Source: Chinchilla lanigera (lineage: Eukaryota; Chordata; Mammalia; Rodentia; Chinchillidae). From it: a DNA stretch of 64,000 nt. The stretch spans positions 21,903,056 to 21,967,055 of the forward strand of contig NW_004955417.1 of the NCBI RefSeq assembly GCF_000276665.1, in the 5' to 3' direction. The notes under the pieces were generated by a model, which searched no databases, was not told where the DNA came from, and was given only the letters and a program-made list of their open reading frames with translations. Positions 34,271-47,895 of the stretch are shown here, piece by piece. The translations under genes were made by a program, and so were the position numbers. Within the stretch, counting starts at the first letter, position 1, and each line of letters begins with the position of its first letter.

Positions 34271-36909
34271 TAATATTCACAAGAATGAAAAAGCCTGTTT
34301 TTAATTTTAACATTTTGATCATTAATGATTAAAAGTACTAATAAAGTTAACTAGTGCATTAACTGGATTTTCTTATAATGTGGCACCTAAAATTCTCTAA
34401 AGTACAAATCCTTGAAAGAGCTGGCACGTGTGACATATTCATGGTGAAATCTAAATTCCACGTTGTTCTAAGGGAGATTAGAATCTCTAAAGGTTATTTT
34501 TCTTTTATTTCAGTTCTAAAGTTGGATAAATTGCTTTAAATCAGGAGACAGATTTGTTTTCTAAATGAAAAATAAAACCTGATTTTAAAATCAAATCAAA
34601 GTTTGATAGTGAATATGTTCACTCTTGTGGGTTAAACTTTATATGTTTAAAAGTCCCATTTTCAAAACTGTTCTGCAAGATAGGAAAAGTCCTTTCCTAA
34701 GCCCTTTGCAAATTATACAATAGTTTAGTTAAAAGTTCTACAAAGACAATATAAATATGTGATTCTGTAGTATTTGGAAGCTGACCCTTCAGATAACAAG
34801 CTCGGGGTAAAGCAATCATTTTCTGAGGTCCTAAAACTACTTTGTAAACAGGTTATATTTTGAGTTTTCTGTTAAAATATTTAGGAGGCTATATGCATTG
34901 ATTGCTTACCATATGGTTAAATAGATTTATTTATACAGGCTTGCCTATACTAAATACATGTCAATATGTACACATTTATGTATAACTTTCTGTTTAAAGG
35001 AAACATTAATTAGCAGCTCTGCATGCAAATAGGCACCTTCATTAACTCTTTTTTTAAACCATATATATGTATGTATAAAACATTCTGAATTGCTCTATAA
35101 CTGTGCTAATGTTTCAGGGAAAAGTGACTTTATTTTTACATATAAACATCTGCTAAAATAATTGAAACATTTGAACTTATTAAAGATAAATTAAAAATAC
35201 ACACAATGTGTTAGTACATCAAAACCAAAAGTAATATCATTAGTGATTTTTCATATTAAAGAATTTCAGTGAACATCTTTTAAGGAAAAGCCTATGCCAA
35301 TTAAAAAGAGCATTTAAAACTGGAAATATAGAAAATATAGGATTGCATTTCAAAACTAAAGGATTGAAAGAACACAAGGTTTTTCACAAAGTGATAAATT
35401 TAAATAAATAGCAAAAGCAGCAGGACAAGTTATCAGATATTCCTAAACATATGATGAAATATCTTCTACCAAGTAAAGGGGCGTTGATAAGTTCTGGGAA
35501 GGCTTCTATACACAGTGATGAATATCTTCCTGGGATGTATGCACGGGGTTATCACCCGACACTGGGAAACACAGCTAAACACTCACCAACAGTCCAGAGA
35601 CATTCTTCTGGACCGGGCTAGTCCAAGTAGGCTGTCAAAGTGACTTATGTCACCTGGGTCTTTCACTGCCCTTGTGATTCTACCTCTGTGTGGTTTTATT
35701 TACTTCCCTGCTTGCTTGCATACTTTGTCCCTACTTGGTCAGGTTGCTGGTGCTACAGTGGTAGACTTTAATCTATTTTGTTGATCTCTGACCGTTGTAG
35801 TCATCAGGAAGAAATTATTCTAGTATGAATTCACCTTTCGCAGACTACTGTGTTTTGGTAACAAATGAGTGGAGCTGGGCTAACCCTACGATAGGTTAGT
35901 TTATTCATTCTGCATCACAGTCACAAATTGCAAGGTAATTCCTTGCCAGCTACTCATGCTTACTGCTGTTGGATACAGAAATAGAAGAGATTGTGAACTA
36001 CACACACGGCAGCAAAAGCCTGTGTTCCCATCCCTTTCCATTATCTTCCTCAGCATCTGGTGAATAGTAGATACACAAAAGTATACACTGAGTATTCAGT
36101 AAGTCAATAGGTCAGTAAAAATCTATCATTGCAAGGACTCCTAATGACTTTCGCACTGTTCTTGTCTATTACAAAGTACATGAACTATAGGGACAATTTA
36201 ATTGTTCCCATTTTGAGCTGTTTTTCTAGTTTTTGTATCCCCTTTATTTATTCCATTCATATAAAATATAGAGTCCTAGAGCCAAAAGGCATGCTACATG
36301 CCGTTTTTAAAATGGGAAAATTGAGATCTATTGTAATTCACATGTACAAATAGAATGTAAAAATGTTACAGGTCAAGGTAAATATAAATATTTGAGTTCT
36401 TACTAAATATGAAAGTCATAGAGATGATTTAAGCCACATAATCTTTCCCCTCTTAGAACTTACATTCTTGCTAAAGAACTTGGTCAATAATGGATGTGTT
36501 ATACGTCTATTAAATGACTATTGCAAAAACTAATGTTAATATGAACTTGAGATTTCTCTCCTGGTCTCTAAACTCCTAAATATTTTTCTGCAATATTCTG
36601 TTGCCTCACTGGTAATCTCTCAAACTATCACTTTCTAAGTATTTTCAAGGTGAGATGGTAATTTTTAAAATTATAGTTAACTTTCTGCAGCATTAACAAT
36701 GTGTGATCCCATGGAGATGGAAGGGGATAAATTACTGAGTATATTAGATGGAATGACTACTCTCTATGTAGTGTTTAAGTGCTATTATGTCTACATGTAG
36801 TCATATACAAGTCATGTAAATGACATGTAGTCATACACATGCTATGTATGTATGTGCCAGTGATATACAGTTCAATTAAATACGATTCTATGCATATATG
36901 AAATATATG
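34271..36909. other. No gene or clear repeat recognised
   Basis: AT-rich unique-looking DNA. A short MIR/L2-tail-like phrase (36040-36110) is too diverged to call. A TA/TG-rich patch at 36780-36860 carries a repeated ACATGTAGTCATA. Confidence 0.45.
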
Positions 36910-37080
36910 TGTTTATATAATCTTACTTAAAATTCACTACCTCTGCAAACATGATCAGTCCCATTTCACAGATGACCAAAATAAAGCTGACAAAAATGGG
37001 TCTAGTCAATGGCATAGATGAGTTTTGATTTTAGAGCTACATGCTCCCAAGCCTGTACTCATGACCACTCTACTTAAACT
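36910..37080 (-). mobile_element. MIR fragment
   Basis: 'gtcccatttcacagatgaccaaaataaagctgacaaa...tctagtcaatggcatagatgagttttgattttagagctacatgctcccaagcctgtactcatgacc' matches antisense MIR: 'cccattttacagatgaggaaactgagg...agtggcagagccaggattcgaacccag...ctgactc...'. Confidence 0.6.
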
Positions 37081-37999
37081 AATCCTGCATCCCCAGCTAA
37101 TGTGTCAGGAAATTAACCTTCATGGCGTGACTCATTCTCCAAGGAATCTCAGGGCTACTGTGCTACAACACACCTGGATTCTCCAGGTGCTCATCTTAGG
37201 AAACTCCACTGAAAGCTGATACAATGTTCAGGGCCAGAGCGAAAATGAAATGCTGGGTAAAATCACCAATGTAGACTGCCTCAGACATTCACTTGTAAGA
37301 GTAACGTGAGCTAGCTAGCAGACGACTGTGAGTTTGAGTCTCCTTAAGAAATTAATATTCCTGCTTTCAAACTGAAATGATTGCCAAATGCAGGAGACAT
37401 AAATCTTCCAGCAACCCTGCTGTTTGGGAATTTCTTGAACACACACTCCTGAAACTCTCACTCCCTGGCCTCCACAGGTCCTGACGTCCTCCGTGCCTCC
37501 GACTGCTCTTTCTTCCTTCCTTTCTCCGAGCTACCATTTGCAGGAATTCTGCACCCTCCTGCTCTTCTTAGTCGTCATATTCCCTCTGTGTGATCATGTC
37601 CTCTTTCCTGATTTTAACAACCCGAAATGTGTTAATGGCTTTCGTATCTTTAGCCTGACTTTTCCTTGGATCTACGTGTTTGGAAATCCAAAACCCAGAT
37701 GGACATTTCCCTTTTAGCTTCCCAGAGTGAGCTCACAGTTTGCCTGTCTTAAAATTAAAATAATCACCTCCTATGTACTTCTCTTTCTTGCTATTTGCTC
37801 CTTACTCTCTTTGCTTTGCAGAGTGTTTGAGCTCAGGTTTGAAGCCATTCTTATTTATGTCTTGGGTGTGTTAGTGTGTTAGCTTTACATGGAAGACCAG
37901 CAAGATCCTAGCAATTTCTTTCACTCCTTCAAACTGGGCTCCTTCTGAATCTTTAAAAAAAAAATCTAACCCATCATCCAGGCCCATTCAGCCTAGATT

Positions 38000-38075
38000 A
38001 TTGGTTCTTGAACTTTAAGAAGCCCATGAGTACCCAGGGGATATTGATAAAACAGGTTCTGGTTGAGTAGATTCA
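38000..38075. mobile_element. MER5-like DNA transposon relic
   Basis: 'ttggttcttgaactttaag...gggatattgataaaacaggttctgg...gagtagattcag' resembles MER5 ends and middle ('ggttcttaaactt', 'gcttgttaaaacacagattgctgg', 'agtaggtctg'). Directly followed by an L2 fragment. Confidence 0.45.
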
Positions 38076-38154
38076 GCTCCAGCTTACAATCACGCTGCTG
38101 TCTGCAGTTTGTACTAGGGAATCCTCCTTTCGCTCATCCTTTTTGCTGAGAATG

Positions 38155-38560
38155 CGGCTCTTTTGATTGCAGAATGAGCTGAAGAACTGATCATGCCCTC
38201 TGCTTAAAATGTTTCTCTCAGGCACTGCAGAAAGCTCATGCTCCTTCACATGGCCACCTACATCCTCTGAAGACCTAGTCCCTATCCGCCTCTCCAGATT
38301 CATTTCACATAATCTCTTTGATTTTAATGCGCCAATAATGTGAAACTCGTGTCCAGGTCTTCTCAGGTCTGCATGTCCTTAGTCCTAGTTCCTCGTGTGT
38401 CCTTGAATATCTATCGCCATGTGTTTATCTCTTGCTTCTGTCATGTCGCCTCTTTAAAGTAAAAGACCACGTTTTGGTCATCTTTGTGGTCCACTGTGAC
38501 GAGGACCTGCCTTGCATATACTTTATCTCAATATTTGTTTGCTGAGTTGAGCTGAAAAAA
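38155..38560 (+). mobile_element. L2 LINE 3'-end fragment
   Basis: 'cagaaagctcatgctccttcacatggccacctacatcctctgaagacc', 'cctctttaaagtaaaagaccacgttttggtcatctttgtggtccactgtgacgaggacctgccttgcatatactttatctcaatatttgttt' matches the L2 tail order ending '...gcctggcacatagtaggtgctcaataaatatttgtt'. Confidence 0.5.
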
Positions 38561-41035
38561 TTCAAAATTTCCACTTTGTGCTTTTAAAAGTGCATCAGTT
38601 TCTTGAAGGCAAAATACAAATAGGCTATCATATTTTTAGTGGAAAATTACAGAATAAGCTTGAGGTATTGGACCATTTTCAGACACAGTGGCAGAGAATC
38701 ATTCAAGAAATTAATTAAAAACTTTCTTTACAGCACGTCTTGCTCATGGAGCTTAGATGAATATCCTAGTTTGTGATCACCTGACAAGAGAGAGAAAAGT
38801 ATATCACATTACCTGATAGTCATACTGCTTTGATGAGCAAGTTTATAATTATAAATGTCAGATACTATGACAAGAGAAGAAAACATAAGGACATATGGAA
38901 AGTGCACTAGTTAAAGCCACAGAATTAATTCAATAAGATCGAGGTGGTTAAAAAATATGCTTATAGCCATCTTCACCATATATCATGTTGTTACTTCTTG
39001 CGAAAGTGGTATTAATTTTAAGCTATGTCATCTCATTCTTAATATGCCGACGTCTTATTTGAAATGCATAATAAATTCAGTCTGAACATTCTGATGTCAG
39101 CTATAATCACAGATGAGGTAAAAAAAAATAAAGTTTGGGTTCCTTGGCTGTATTTGGATGACTTATTAAAGTGTGCAAGTATGGAAACCCTCCTATGGGT
39201 AGATCGGCAGCTGCACATTTTGCCCTGCTACAGCAGCAAGCTAGGGGAAAATTCATGATTCATGACCTGTGGAAAGATTAGAAGAAGGCAAAAAATATAT
39301 TCCACTTGCTGCTCCACAGGCAGGCTGAATTGCCTTTTTCATTTTTTAAAGTAACTCTTTTATCCTCAAACCTGTTTGCATGTAGCAAGTTCACTTGGTT
39401 TAGATGTCTTTTCTCCAGGAGAAAATGTAAAGGTAAATGATTTTGTTCATGGAAAAAATGAACCTTATTAAATAATGGCAATGTCCAATTTTCATTTCTG
39501 GACTATTTTTGGATTTTTAAAGAGTTTTTTTAATAAATAAGTGATCCCCCTAACAAAATTATTAAATGTGTCACAAACATAACACAGACCAGTTCCTCTT
39601 GAATGCTAGTATACGTTACCTTCTGACTTGCCCATGGTTTTGTTTTGTTTTGCGATAGAAAAAATGCGCTCTATAACTTGCTCTTACAATTCAAGGATTT
39701 AGTTCTCCCAATTTCTAGTCTTCAGTTCTCCACGTCTACCTTCTTTTGAATGGGCAAAGGTTAACCCCAAAATATTTTGTCTATCTTAAAGCAAGCCTTG
39801 TTTTCCTTTTCTTCTGTAGATGGCATGTTTTCTGTAAAAGATTCTTACTACTTTGTAGAATTCAAATAAGCTTGATTGACCCACTTTGAAACTTTTGAGA
39901 AAGGAAGTCATCTCAGTGATAATCTCTTGAAATTCAGTTGGTCAGGTGGACTTCACACTGGCATGCATGACAGAATTCTGCATGGGTGGAGGACATTTAT
40001 CAGAGTATATATATTTACATTGAGCTCCTTGGAACTTGAAAATAACTCTGCTTTCTCTCCATAAGACATGAAAATAAGGTCACTGTTCAAGGGGTGTTGG
40101 CAAAGCTGGACTTACTGGAAAGCACTGTCAGTGAGGCACTGCAGCCGCAAGTGGCAGTGGGGAGGTAAAGGGTGTGACTGTACTCGGACCAGAGGCCACT
40201 TCCCTGTACACATGAGCGCCTTCTGGGGCACTGAACTAATTAATATTCACCCATCTTGCTTTGGGGAAAGAGAGTTTAATTAAAGCATATTTGCATTTCC
40301 ATGTCATCTTTTATCCAAGGATGTTTGTGAAATATGCATTAGGAGGCAAAGTAATCAACGAAAATGGAACAAGGAAAAAGGAAAGAAAAAGATTCTTAGA
40401 AAATTATTGTACTAAGATATTGGGAAACTTTAGTAATAGAAAAACGATCCTCCCTATAAAACGTTACCTGTAAGTTGACCCACTGAAATTGTCTAAGAAA
40501 CATTAAATCAAAGCTTTAAAAATTGAATTGGTGCCCTTAAAATGTTCTGGCTTTTGTAGAAAAGTGAAAATTAAACTCAACTGAACTCAAAATTATTTCA
40601 TCTGTAGAAGAATGTAAAAAGCGAAAATCAATTCCTAGAACTATGGATTGGTATCAAAAAGCAAAAGAGATAAAATGCAGGTTAAATGTTTTTCATGCGC
40701 TGTCTTTCCCTTAAAATTACAGAACAATCAAAAGTGAAATGTATAGGGTAAAATGAAAATACTGCTGACACAAGAGTATTTCCTTTCTAAGGAAATATCT
40801 TTTAGATGGGAAGCAAAATGTATGGGAATTCTAGAACCAAACTTACTACCCCAGTGATGTTTTTAGACGTTTGGGAGTAGTGTAATTGTACAATATTCAC
40901 TTAAGGTGACATCCATAATAAATTTATTCTTCTTCATGTAATAAGAAAGTTATGAGAAAAATGTTATATTAAAAAAGAATCCTATCCCCTCAATTCCAAA
41001 TAAAAATCACTCTTTTCTCTTCTTCCAATGCACTC
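38561..41035. other. No gene or clear repeat recognised
   Basis: AT-rich intergenic DNA. Positions 40230-40300 contain a dense set of homeodomain-type TAATTA cores and an octamer-like ATTTGCAT (40288-40295), which could mark an enhancer but is also expected by chance in AT-rich sequence. Confidence 0.4.
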
Positions 41036-41098
41036 ATTTTTTCTTTCTCTCTTTCTTTCTTTCTGTCTTTCTTTCTTTCTTTCTTTCTTTCTTTTTTG
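41036..41098. repeat. (TTTC)n tetranucleotide repeat, imperfect
   Basis: Repeated CTTT units with occasional changes (CTCT, CTGT). A polypyrimidine tract. Confidence 0.95.
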
Positions 41099-44000
41099 GA
41101 ATTTATTTTATTTTATTTTAAAGAAAAGAAAAATAAACAATGGTATAATATTTCAAAATAAGATGGTAGGAGAGCAGCAATGTTCAGTACATTGGGCATT
41201 GTTATCTTCAAATTAGTTGCTCATAATACAAGGAAAGTATATGCCTACACTGCTTGATTGGTTCTCATGCCTATATCTTGTATTATGATCAATGCACTTA
41301 TTTCTAACTCTATCTCCTTTATCACGCCTCCTCAATGTAGCATTTCTCTTTCTGCCAGGCATGGGAATGAAAAGTAAAAATCATGTTTGTTAAGATATCT
41401 CCTCACCGATTCAAATAGCAGCATTAAATATGTGGATCCATGGTTGTTAGGTGTAATCTCTCACCAAAGGACACCAAAACAGTCAAATGTTGCCGATCAG
41501 ATGCTGACCTTACATTTTCCTGGAAGAAAGAGATACTAGAGAAATGAAGAGATTCACATACAGCGGTCAGCACAGGGCATTGCCCACAATAAGGACTTGG
41601 GAAGTTTTAGTTATAGTGATGAGGGTAGTGGTAATGAATGACAATCTGATAATAAAATACAAGCATATGGTGCAGGTAGCAACTACTCTAACATATCCTA
41701 ATTGCAAACAATATTTACTTTTATTTAAAGGAGCAAAAACATTACAAATTACTCTTTAAAGTCTAGTCCCATGTGCATATAAAAAGATGTAACAGATATA
41801 AATTAGCAGTGAATATTTTCATCTGTTATATTTTTAAGTTAATTCGCAGAAATTTGGCTTTCTTTTTTCAAGTCATTGATATTTATCTTTGAACTTAAAA
41901 AAAAAATCCAATACACAGCTTGAGTCCACTAAGGTCAGATCAGAAACGCTTTCACAATCTACTGGAGCAAAAAGTTGTATACAGTAGCTTAGGGAAAATG
42001 TTATGTCTACTTCACTAGGGCATGGTAGCATTTTGTTTACTAGAATACTAGACTCTGAAATGTGTGTTTGACAGATTTAATAGTTATACTAAATGCATTT
42101 TAAAGCGCTCAAAAAATAATCTGACAGTTTCAAAACACATTTACAGTCCTCAGAAAGTCACAAAACACGGAAGGCATTTCTGTGCTGCAGGAATTACTGT
42201 TTTTAGTAATTTTTTTGGAAGTTACTAAGGTAAATTCTTTAGCAATTTCTTTGGAAGTTCTCTTTGAATTGAGTTTTAAAATCTTTCCTGAGAAGCTTGT
42301 GCATGAGTAAAACAGTAATAATAATTGTCAGACTAAAAAAAAATGAATGCTTGGAAATAGTTCAGATATAAAACCAAGCAGAGCACAGTTGTCTCAGTAA
42401 TTTTTTTAAAAAACTTGTGATCTGTAAGGCTCAGAAATGAACACACTTCCTGCTTCCTCTGATGATTTTTAAACTCAGAAGTGAGACATCGTGATCCCGT
42501 GATCTGCCAAATGTTTGATGTGTCCATTTAATTGGCTTTTAATAAGAAAAAAACGCTCTTGCTACCTCTATTAAGAGCACATATCATAGCATTAAGCCAG
42601 CTCAGAAAATTCTGTGTAAATCTGCCTATAATTATAGTAAAATCGTTATCAGGTCAAAAGAGTTCTTCCGTGAAAGATTTCCAGGTTTTTTTTTTCCTCT
42701 GGCAATTTTTATAAAAATTTAAAAAGACACTCTAAATGAGAAGAAACAATCTTGCTTCATCATTTAGGAGAGTAAGAAACAATCTGGGAGGCATAAATAT
42801 GAGTCAGCATTCAAATTTCAGGTTCAAATATAACAGCGTTTTCAAAACAAATACAATCACTTAGTTTTTTTTTTTCTTTTAATCAGAAAAAGCCCTTTTC
42901 ATACAGAGGTTATCTAGTGTTTGTTTTCTTTGTCAATACTTTACACACGTCCACAAACAAAGCCTCTCTTTTATCTCTAATAAAGTCCACATACCTGTTC
43001 TCAAATTACTAAATCAAACTGGTCAGTATGTTTTGGGTAAAGTGACTAAGCCAGTGCAGAGAACTGTTGCTTGAGAAACACCAGGGTGACAGAATCTAGC
43101 TCTGACCAAACCGTGTTCCAGAAAAACACAGCAGTAGCCTAGATCTTGGACTAACTTTTAGGTCCTGTTAGGAAACAACTGTCCACAGAATAATTCCCTG
43201 TACTCTTCCGAAGTGCCCGTCTCTTTAAAAAGGGTGGCACTGCAATGTGACTGCTTTTTAAATGTTGTCAGCTACTTAGAATGATGGGGCCCTCTTTGTT
43301 TGTCAGTTCATTAATTTATTTAAGATGTGTGTATGGTCAGATTCATGAAGGTAATAAATCTCTTTTGTAGAAACAGATAATTGCTTTAACATGGCGAGAC
43401 ACAATAACATAGAACTTAAAACAAAGCAAGCTTAGCATGTGTGTGATAGGGAACAATAGACTCTAAATATTAATAGCAAATACAAAACAGTTCCCAATTA
43501 TATAATCATTGAAGAGAACCCATGTAGAAGTTAACGTCTGATATTTTCTCCCTCTACCAAACCTGCCTTGTTGGTAGATATTTTCCCACATTAAAATTCC
43601 GCTAATGCCACCGTATTCAGATCTCTAGGGAGTCCTTTCTCCTCTTGAAAATATTTTGGGGTTTCACAAAAATCGTTTGCCTGTCTCCCTGGATTGAACC
43701 TCAAAGACTCCTTTGACGCAAGTGTTATTTTGACCACGTGAGGATGGTTTCCATTTTTTAACTAGATTAAAACATGCATGAACAAACTGCTCATTGAACT
43801 TTAATGTTGCTTTGTTGCTTTGATGGTTTGCAGATTTCTGTTGCATAGATGGTTTTCCTCCCATACATTCTAAAAGTGAAATGATACATTGTAATTTGAA
43901 TGATAATTTTGTTTTGATGATTTAATTGATAGCAGACAGAGGGATGCAATCCCTGCTTTTCCATTTATGTTTTTTCCCCCCTGCCTAACAGATGAGACAA

Positions 44001-45149
44001 CTAGGAGTTTCACAAACATCTGTAAATAATTAAGGGATGTTACACTAAACTGTATTTCCTTTATGTTCACCTGGGCTTTTCCTGAGGAGCTACATGGTAA
44101 TCCTGGTTCAGAAAAAGAATATCTTCCTCTTGTCACCATGAGTCTTTGCCCTTGCGTTCTGTTAGTTTAGGTGATGATTAAAAGCGATCTGCCCACGTTC
44201 ATTTTCATGACGCCAGGGAAAGTCTACCCACATCCTTTGCTGTTATCATTCTGACAGCTGTCGTCCGCAGGCTTCACATAAGCAAATGCCCTTTCTCTCT
44301 CTCCCTCAATCTCTCTCTCCCCCACCAATCCCAACCCCATTGCTTGCTCTTTCTCTCCCACTATCTTTTGACTAAAAAATCTCAGCACTCCTCTTGTGCT
44401 TTTTACAAAATTATTTTTAAAAAGCACGATGTTGGTGGAAAAATCAGAACTTAGCTTCTCATCGGCTTGCTTGCTTCTTTGGCAATACCATATTTTAAAA
44501 TATCTGTTTATCTTTGGATGGACGTGTTAAAAATCAAAGGATAGTATCAGCTGTTCAAAGCTGCTTACCTTCGATGCATCCCCCAAACTGTGTTTTAGCT
44601 ACTAAAAAGATTAGATGACACCCAAAACTGCCTCACAGTATGGAACATACTCAGTTTATAAAAAACAACTCTGCTACCAAAGGTTTCGGTTGGCTTCAGC
44701 CCTAGCTGGAGCTTACGGCTAGTGGAAAGAAAACTTCTATGAGCAAACGGAGAAACAAATCACAATACTTTCACCAAGTGCTGTTTGGTTATCTTAACAC
44801 ATATAAGGTCAAAGACGGAGAAGTTACTATATATTTATTTTGACCTTCAGCCTTGAGCCTTGCAATGTTGTTTTCTATGTGTGCAATGTCACAGCCTTGC
44901 AAGCCCTTAGGGCATTCCCTAGATAAATTGTTTTTCTCTAAATACACCTTTTAAACCTCTCCCTGCGCCCCCACACCAGCAAAGTTTGTATTATTGATAC
45001 ATAGTTAGACTTTTCCACTCAAACATTCTGCACAGCTGAAGGTCTCCCTCCCCACTAGTCATTAAAACACTTAGGGGAGATTGAAAGAGAGTAAGGGCAC
45101 AGCCTTAACTTAATGCATGTTTTAAAATCATTTGAAAAGTTGTTTTGAA
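41099..45149. other. No gene or clear repeat recognised
   Basis: About 4 kb of AT-rich DNA without a recognisable SINE, LINE or LTR. A CT-rich patch lies at 44293-44331. Open frames reach 89 codons (43870-44139 minus) without domains. Confidence 0.45.
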
Positions 45150-45262
45150 TTTTTGCACTTCAATTGAAGTGTAATTTACATATTATATACATATGTAATG
45201 TGCTTAAGTAGACAACTGGAAGGAGTTTCACAAAGGGAACACATGCGTGGATCTGGTCAGGA
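45150..45262. mobile_element. Possible old L1 3'-UTR fragment
   Basis: 'aattgaagtgtaatttacatattata...gtaatgtgcttaagtagacaa...aaggagtttcacaaa' resembles 'attgaagtataatttacatacaataaa.tgcac...cttaagtgtacagtttgatgagttttgacaaa', common in old L1 elements. Confidence 0.35.
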
Positions 45263-46248
45263 CTCTGGTTGCGAGGCAGGAGAAGGCCAGCGTCTAAGCG
45301 GGCCGCTCAGTTTGTGCTCTGCACCCTTCTCTGAGCCTGTGAGGACGGCTATGCTGAATGTTAACGCTCTGACAGAACTTAGCCAACTTATTGTAAGGTG
45401 AGACCCACTTTCTCCCCACAAGCAGGGCGAGAAATTGAACTTGAGCAGCTGCCCACACACCCCTCCATGGATCCCCTTTTGATGGCAGCCACTCCTTCCC
45501 GTCCAATGTGACTACCATCTTGACTTTCACAGTCATCAGAGCCTCCTTGCTTTTGTCCTTCTGGTTTGTCATGGATGCATGGACCCTCAGCTGAGATAGT
45601 TTAAACTATACTGAATTTTGATAACTCTGACAGTTCTGAGTATTTTTAGACACACAAATACATAGAAGACCAATCTGTGTTTACTTGCAATTTCCAAACT
45701 TCACAATGACATGCCATGCTGAAAACCTTGTTATTGCTGTAAGACTTGTGCAAGAGACTCAAGTTAAAATGTTAGAGAAGGGTCTGGAGGAAGAAACGCA
45801 TCAGTAGCTAGCAGTCTCACTTTCCTTCTGAAGAGGCCAGGGGATGGAAGTAGCAGGGAGGAAAATCAACGCACAGGGCTCTCCCCCGAGGCCGAGTGTG
45901 TGATTACTGACAGATAGATTTGCGTTTTGCCTGTCTCTACCTTACCCAGTGTATGAATGAACAGAGAACGCCAGTCTCTAGCCCTGACAGTCCCCTTTAC
46001 CTTGTAAAGCACATGTATTCATCACCTCATTAAACTGAAGAAAATGAACAAAATATAAACAAGGTAGATGGCAGGACGGTAGGGTTGGTCTTCTATTAAA
46101 AAGAAGATTGCTGTGGGAGCAGGTGGAGGGTGTTTTGATGGCCTTTCTGAGTCTTTCTTCATTTTATCACTAGTATTTCATTCACAAATGGATCTGAGAT
46201 GCAGGAGGCAGGGTGTGTAATTGCAAACTGTGGAGAAACAAAACAATT

Positions 46249-46250
<2 letters not shown>

Positions 46251-46292
<42 letters not shown>
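46251..46292. repeat. (CA)21 microsatellite
   Basis: A pure CA run. Confidence 0.95.
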
Positions 46293-46294
<2 letters not shown>

Positions 46295-46479
46295 AAGCAC
46301 AGCGCTCCCCACCAAGCATGCTGTTTCGCACAGTATTTCTTTTGGCAAAGTTTAGACATGTCTTTCTCGTTAACAAATGTATTCTGCTGTCAGCTCCTTA
46401 TAAGAATTATACTCCAAGCTCCATGCCAAATAACCTCTTTAAATATTAATAAATAACTCAAGGTATGTTAGAGAGCCTG

Positions 46480-46885
46480 TGCTTGAGGAATTATGCTAAT
46501 ACCTTCAATGGAACTGACAGGGAATCCCCCCATAGATATCTGCTCCCAGGAGCAAGCGTCCCTAAACACAGCCTCCAAACTGGTGCACTCCCACACAAAG
46601 GGGAATGGGAAGGAAGTCAATTTGTTTGATTCCTGTGAGCCGTGTTGTACAGAGACCCGCGGTGGGCCCCTCCTGAACTGTGTGGTTTCAGCATCAGGAT
46701 TCTCCACTGTTAATCCAAACCAGGCCATGCTGCTCCTCCCCTACAGTCGACGTCATAATATTTGCTGCCTAGATAAAGGAGAAAGAGCCATGAGTAGATG
46801 GTTGGAAGAACTCATTGAATTCACTCCCCTTCCCTGTGTCCGTGGGGGCAGGACCTTAATGGAATCTTCATGCTAATGCCACTGC
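46480..46885. promoter_or_regulatory. Unassigned block, possible conserved regulatory element
   Basis: No repeat family is recognisable. The block lies between a CA and a TG microsatellite and is less AT-rich than its surroundings. It contains ATTATGCTAAT (46490-46500) and CATGCTAATGCC (46869-46880), both close to POU/octamer sites, and a half-CRE GACGTCATAAT (46749-46759). A 127-codon open frame (46493-46876 plus) overlaps but has no recognisable domain. Its nature is inferred. Confidence 0.25.
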
Positions 46886-46924
46886 TCTGGGATGTGTGTG
46901 GGGTTTCATGTGTAGCCATTGTAC

Positions 46925-46982
46925 TGTGTGTGTGTGTGTGTGTGTGTGTGCACATGTGTGTGTGTGTGCATGTGTGTGTATA
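46925..46982. repeat. (TG)n microsatellite, interrupted
   Basis: TG repeats broken by CACA and CA units, mostly alternating purine/pyrimidine. Confidence 0.95.
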
Positions 46983-47265
46983 TACTCTAGGCTTTATCCT
47001 GGTCAGGAGATCTAATTTTCTATCTTGTCTCTCACAGGGTTGCATTAACCCAGGTAAAAATGATTTATCTTTGGGTTATCTTTAAAATATTTCAAACAAT
47101 CTCTTCAGCAAATCTCCCTTTGTGCAATGACTTTGTCCAAGACACAAAAACCACTTTGGAGATATTCATTAAGTAAGCGTTGTGAGACCAGCACAGGAGG
47201 AGATAATTCATAGAGGCCTGCAGAGGTTTGGAGAGTGATGTGTGGTCTGAACCTTAGCCTTCTTT

Positions 47266-47353
47266 TTTTTTTTTTTTCTGGTACCAGGAATCGAACTCAT
47301 GACTTTGCCCTTGCCAGGCAGGCACTGTGCCACTGAGCTAAATCCCCAGCCCT
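47266..47353 (-). mobile_element. ID SINE with 15-bp target-site duplication
   Basis: The minus strand carries GGGCTGGGGATTTAGCTCAG...GAGTTCGATTCCTGGTACCAG and a poly-A tail (T run at 47264-47277). ACCTTAGCCTTCTTT occurs at 47251-47265 and again at 47354-47368. The tail shows the GGTACC motif of the younger ID group in this window. Confidence 0.95.
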
Positions 47354-47454
47354 ACCTTAGCCTTCTTTATAGGAAGTAGTTAAGAGACTGTTGAGCCCAG
47401 CCTTTTCAAAACACAGTATCAAAAATTGCCCTTAGTGTGCTTAGCTATATCACT

Positions 47455-47862
47455 ATTATGATTTATATCTAGACATTCCCCCAAAGTCTCATGCATGCAG
47501 AGGTGGGGCTTTGGGGAAGTGACTGGATCATGGATGTGTGATACTGGATTAGTCCACAGATAGGTTCACACCTGGGTGTGATGCTCGGAGGTGAAACCTA
47601 ATAAATAGGAAGAGGTGGGTCACCGTGGGCATAGCTTGGAATGAGTTTGTATCCCTCCTCCTCCCTTGATCCCTCTGCTTCCTGCCTGCCATGCCATGAG
47701 TTGTTTCTCCTCTGCCATACCTCTCTGTCATTTCACCCTGCTATGGGACCAGCTGACTAAGGACTGAATCTTCTACAGACTGAGCTAAAATAAACACTTT
47801 CCCTCTAAAATTAAGTGTGTTCAATATTGTTTTTCAGGGATAAGCAAGTAACTAAGACACCC
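47455..47862 (+). mobile_element. MaLR-type solo LTR (MST/MLT/ORR1-like)
   Basis: The order of motifs is that of MaLR LTRs: 'cccccaaagtctcatg', 'aggtggggctttggggaagtgactggatcatgg', a pyrimidine-rich centre ('tccctctgcttcctgcctgccatg'), 'gagctaaaataaacactttccctc' with the AATAAA signal, and an end 'aagcaagtaactaagaca'. No internal coding region is attached. MaLR elements are non-autonomous. Confidence 0.6.
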
Positions 47863-47895
47863 CATTCACCCACAGCAAAATTAAAACACAAGTGA

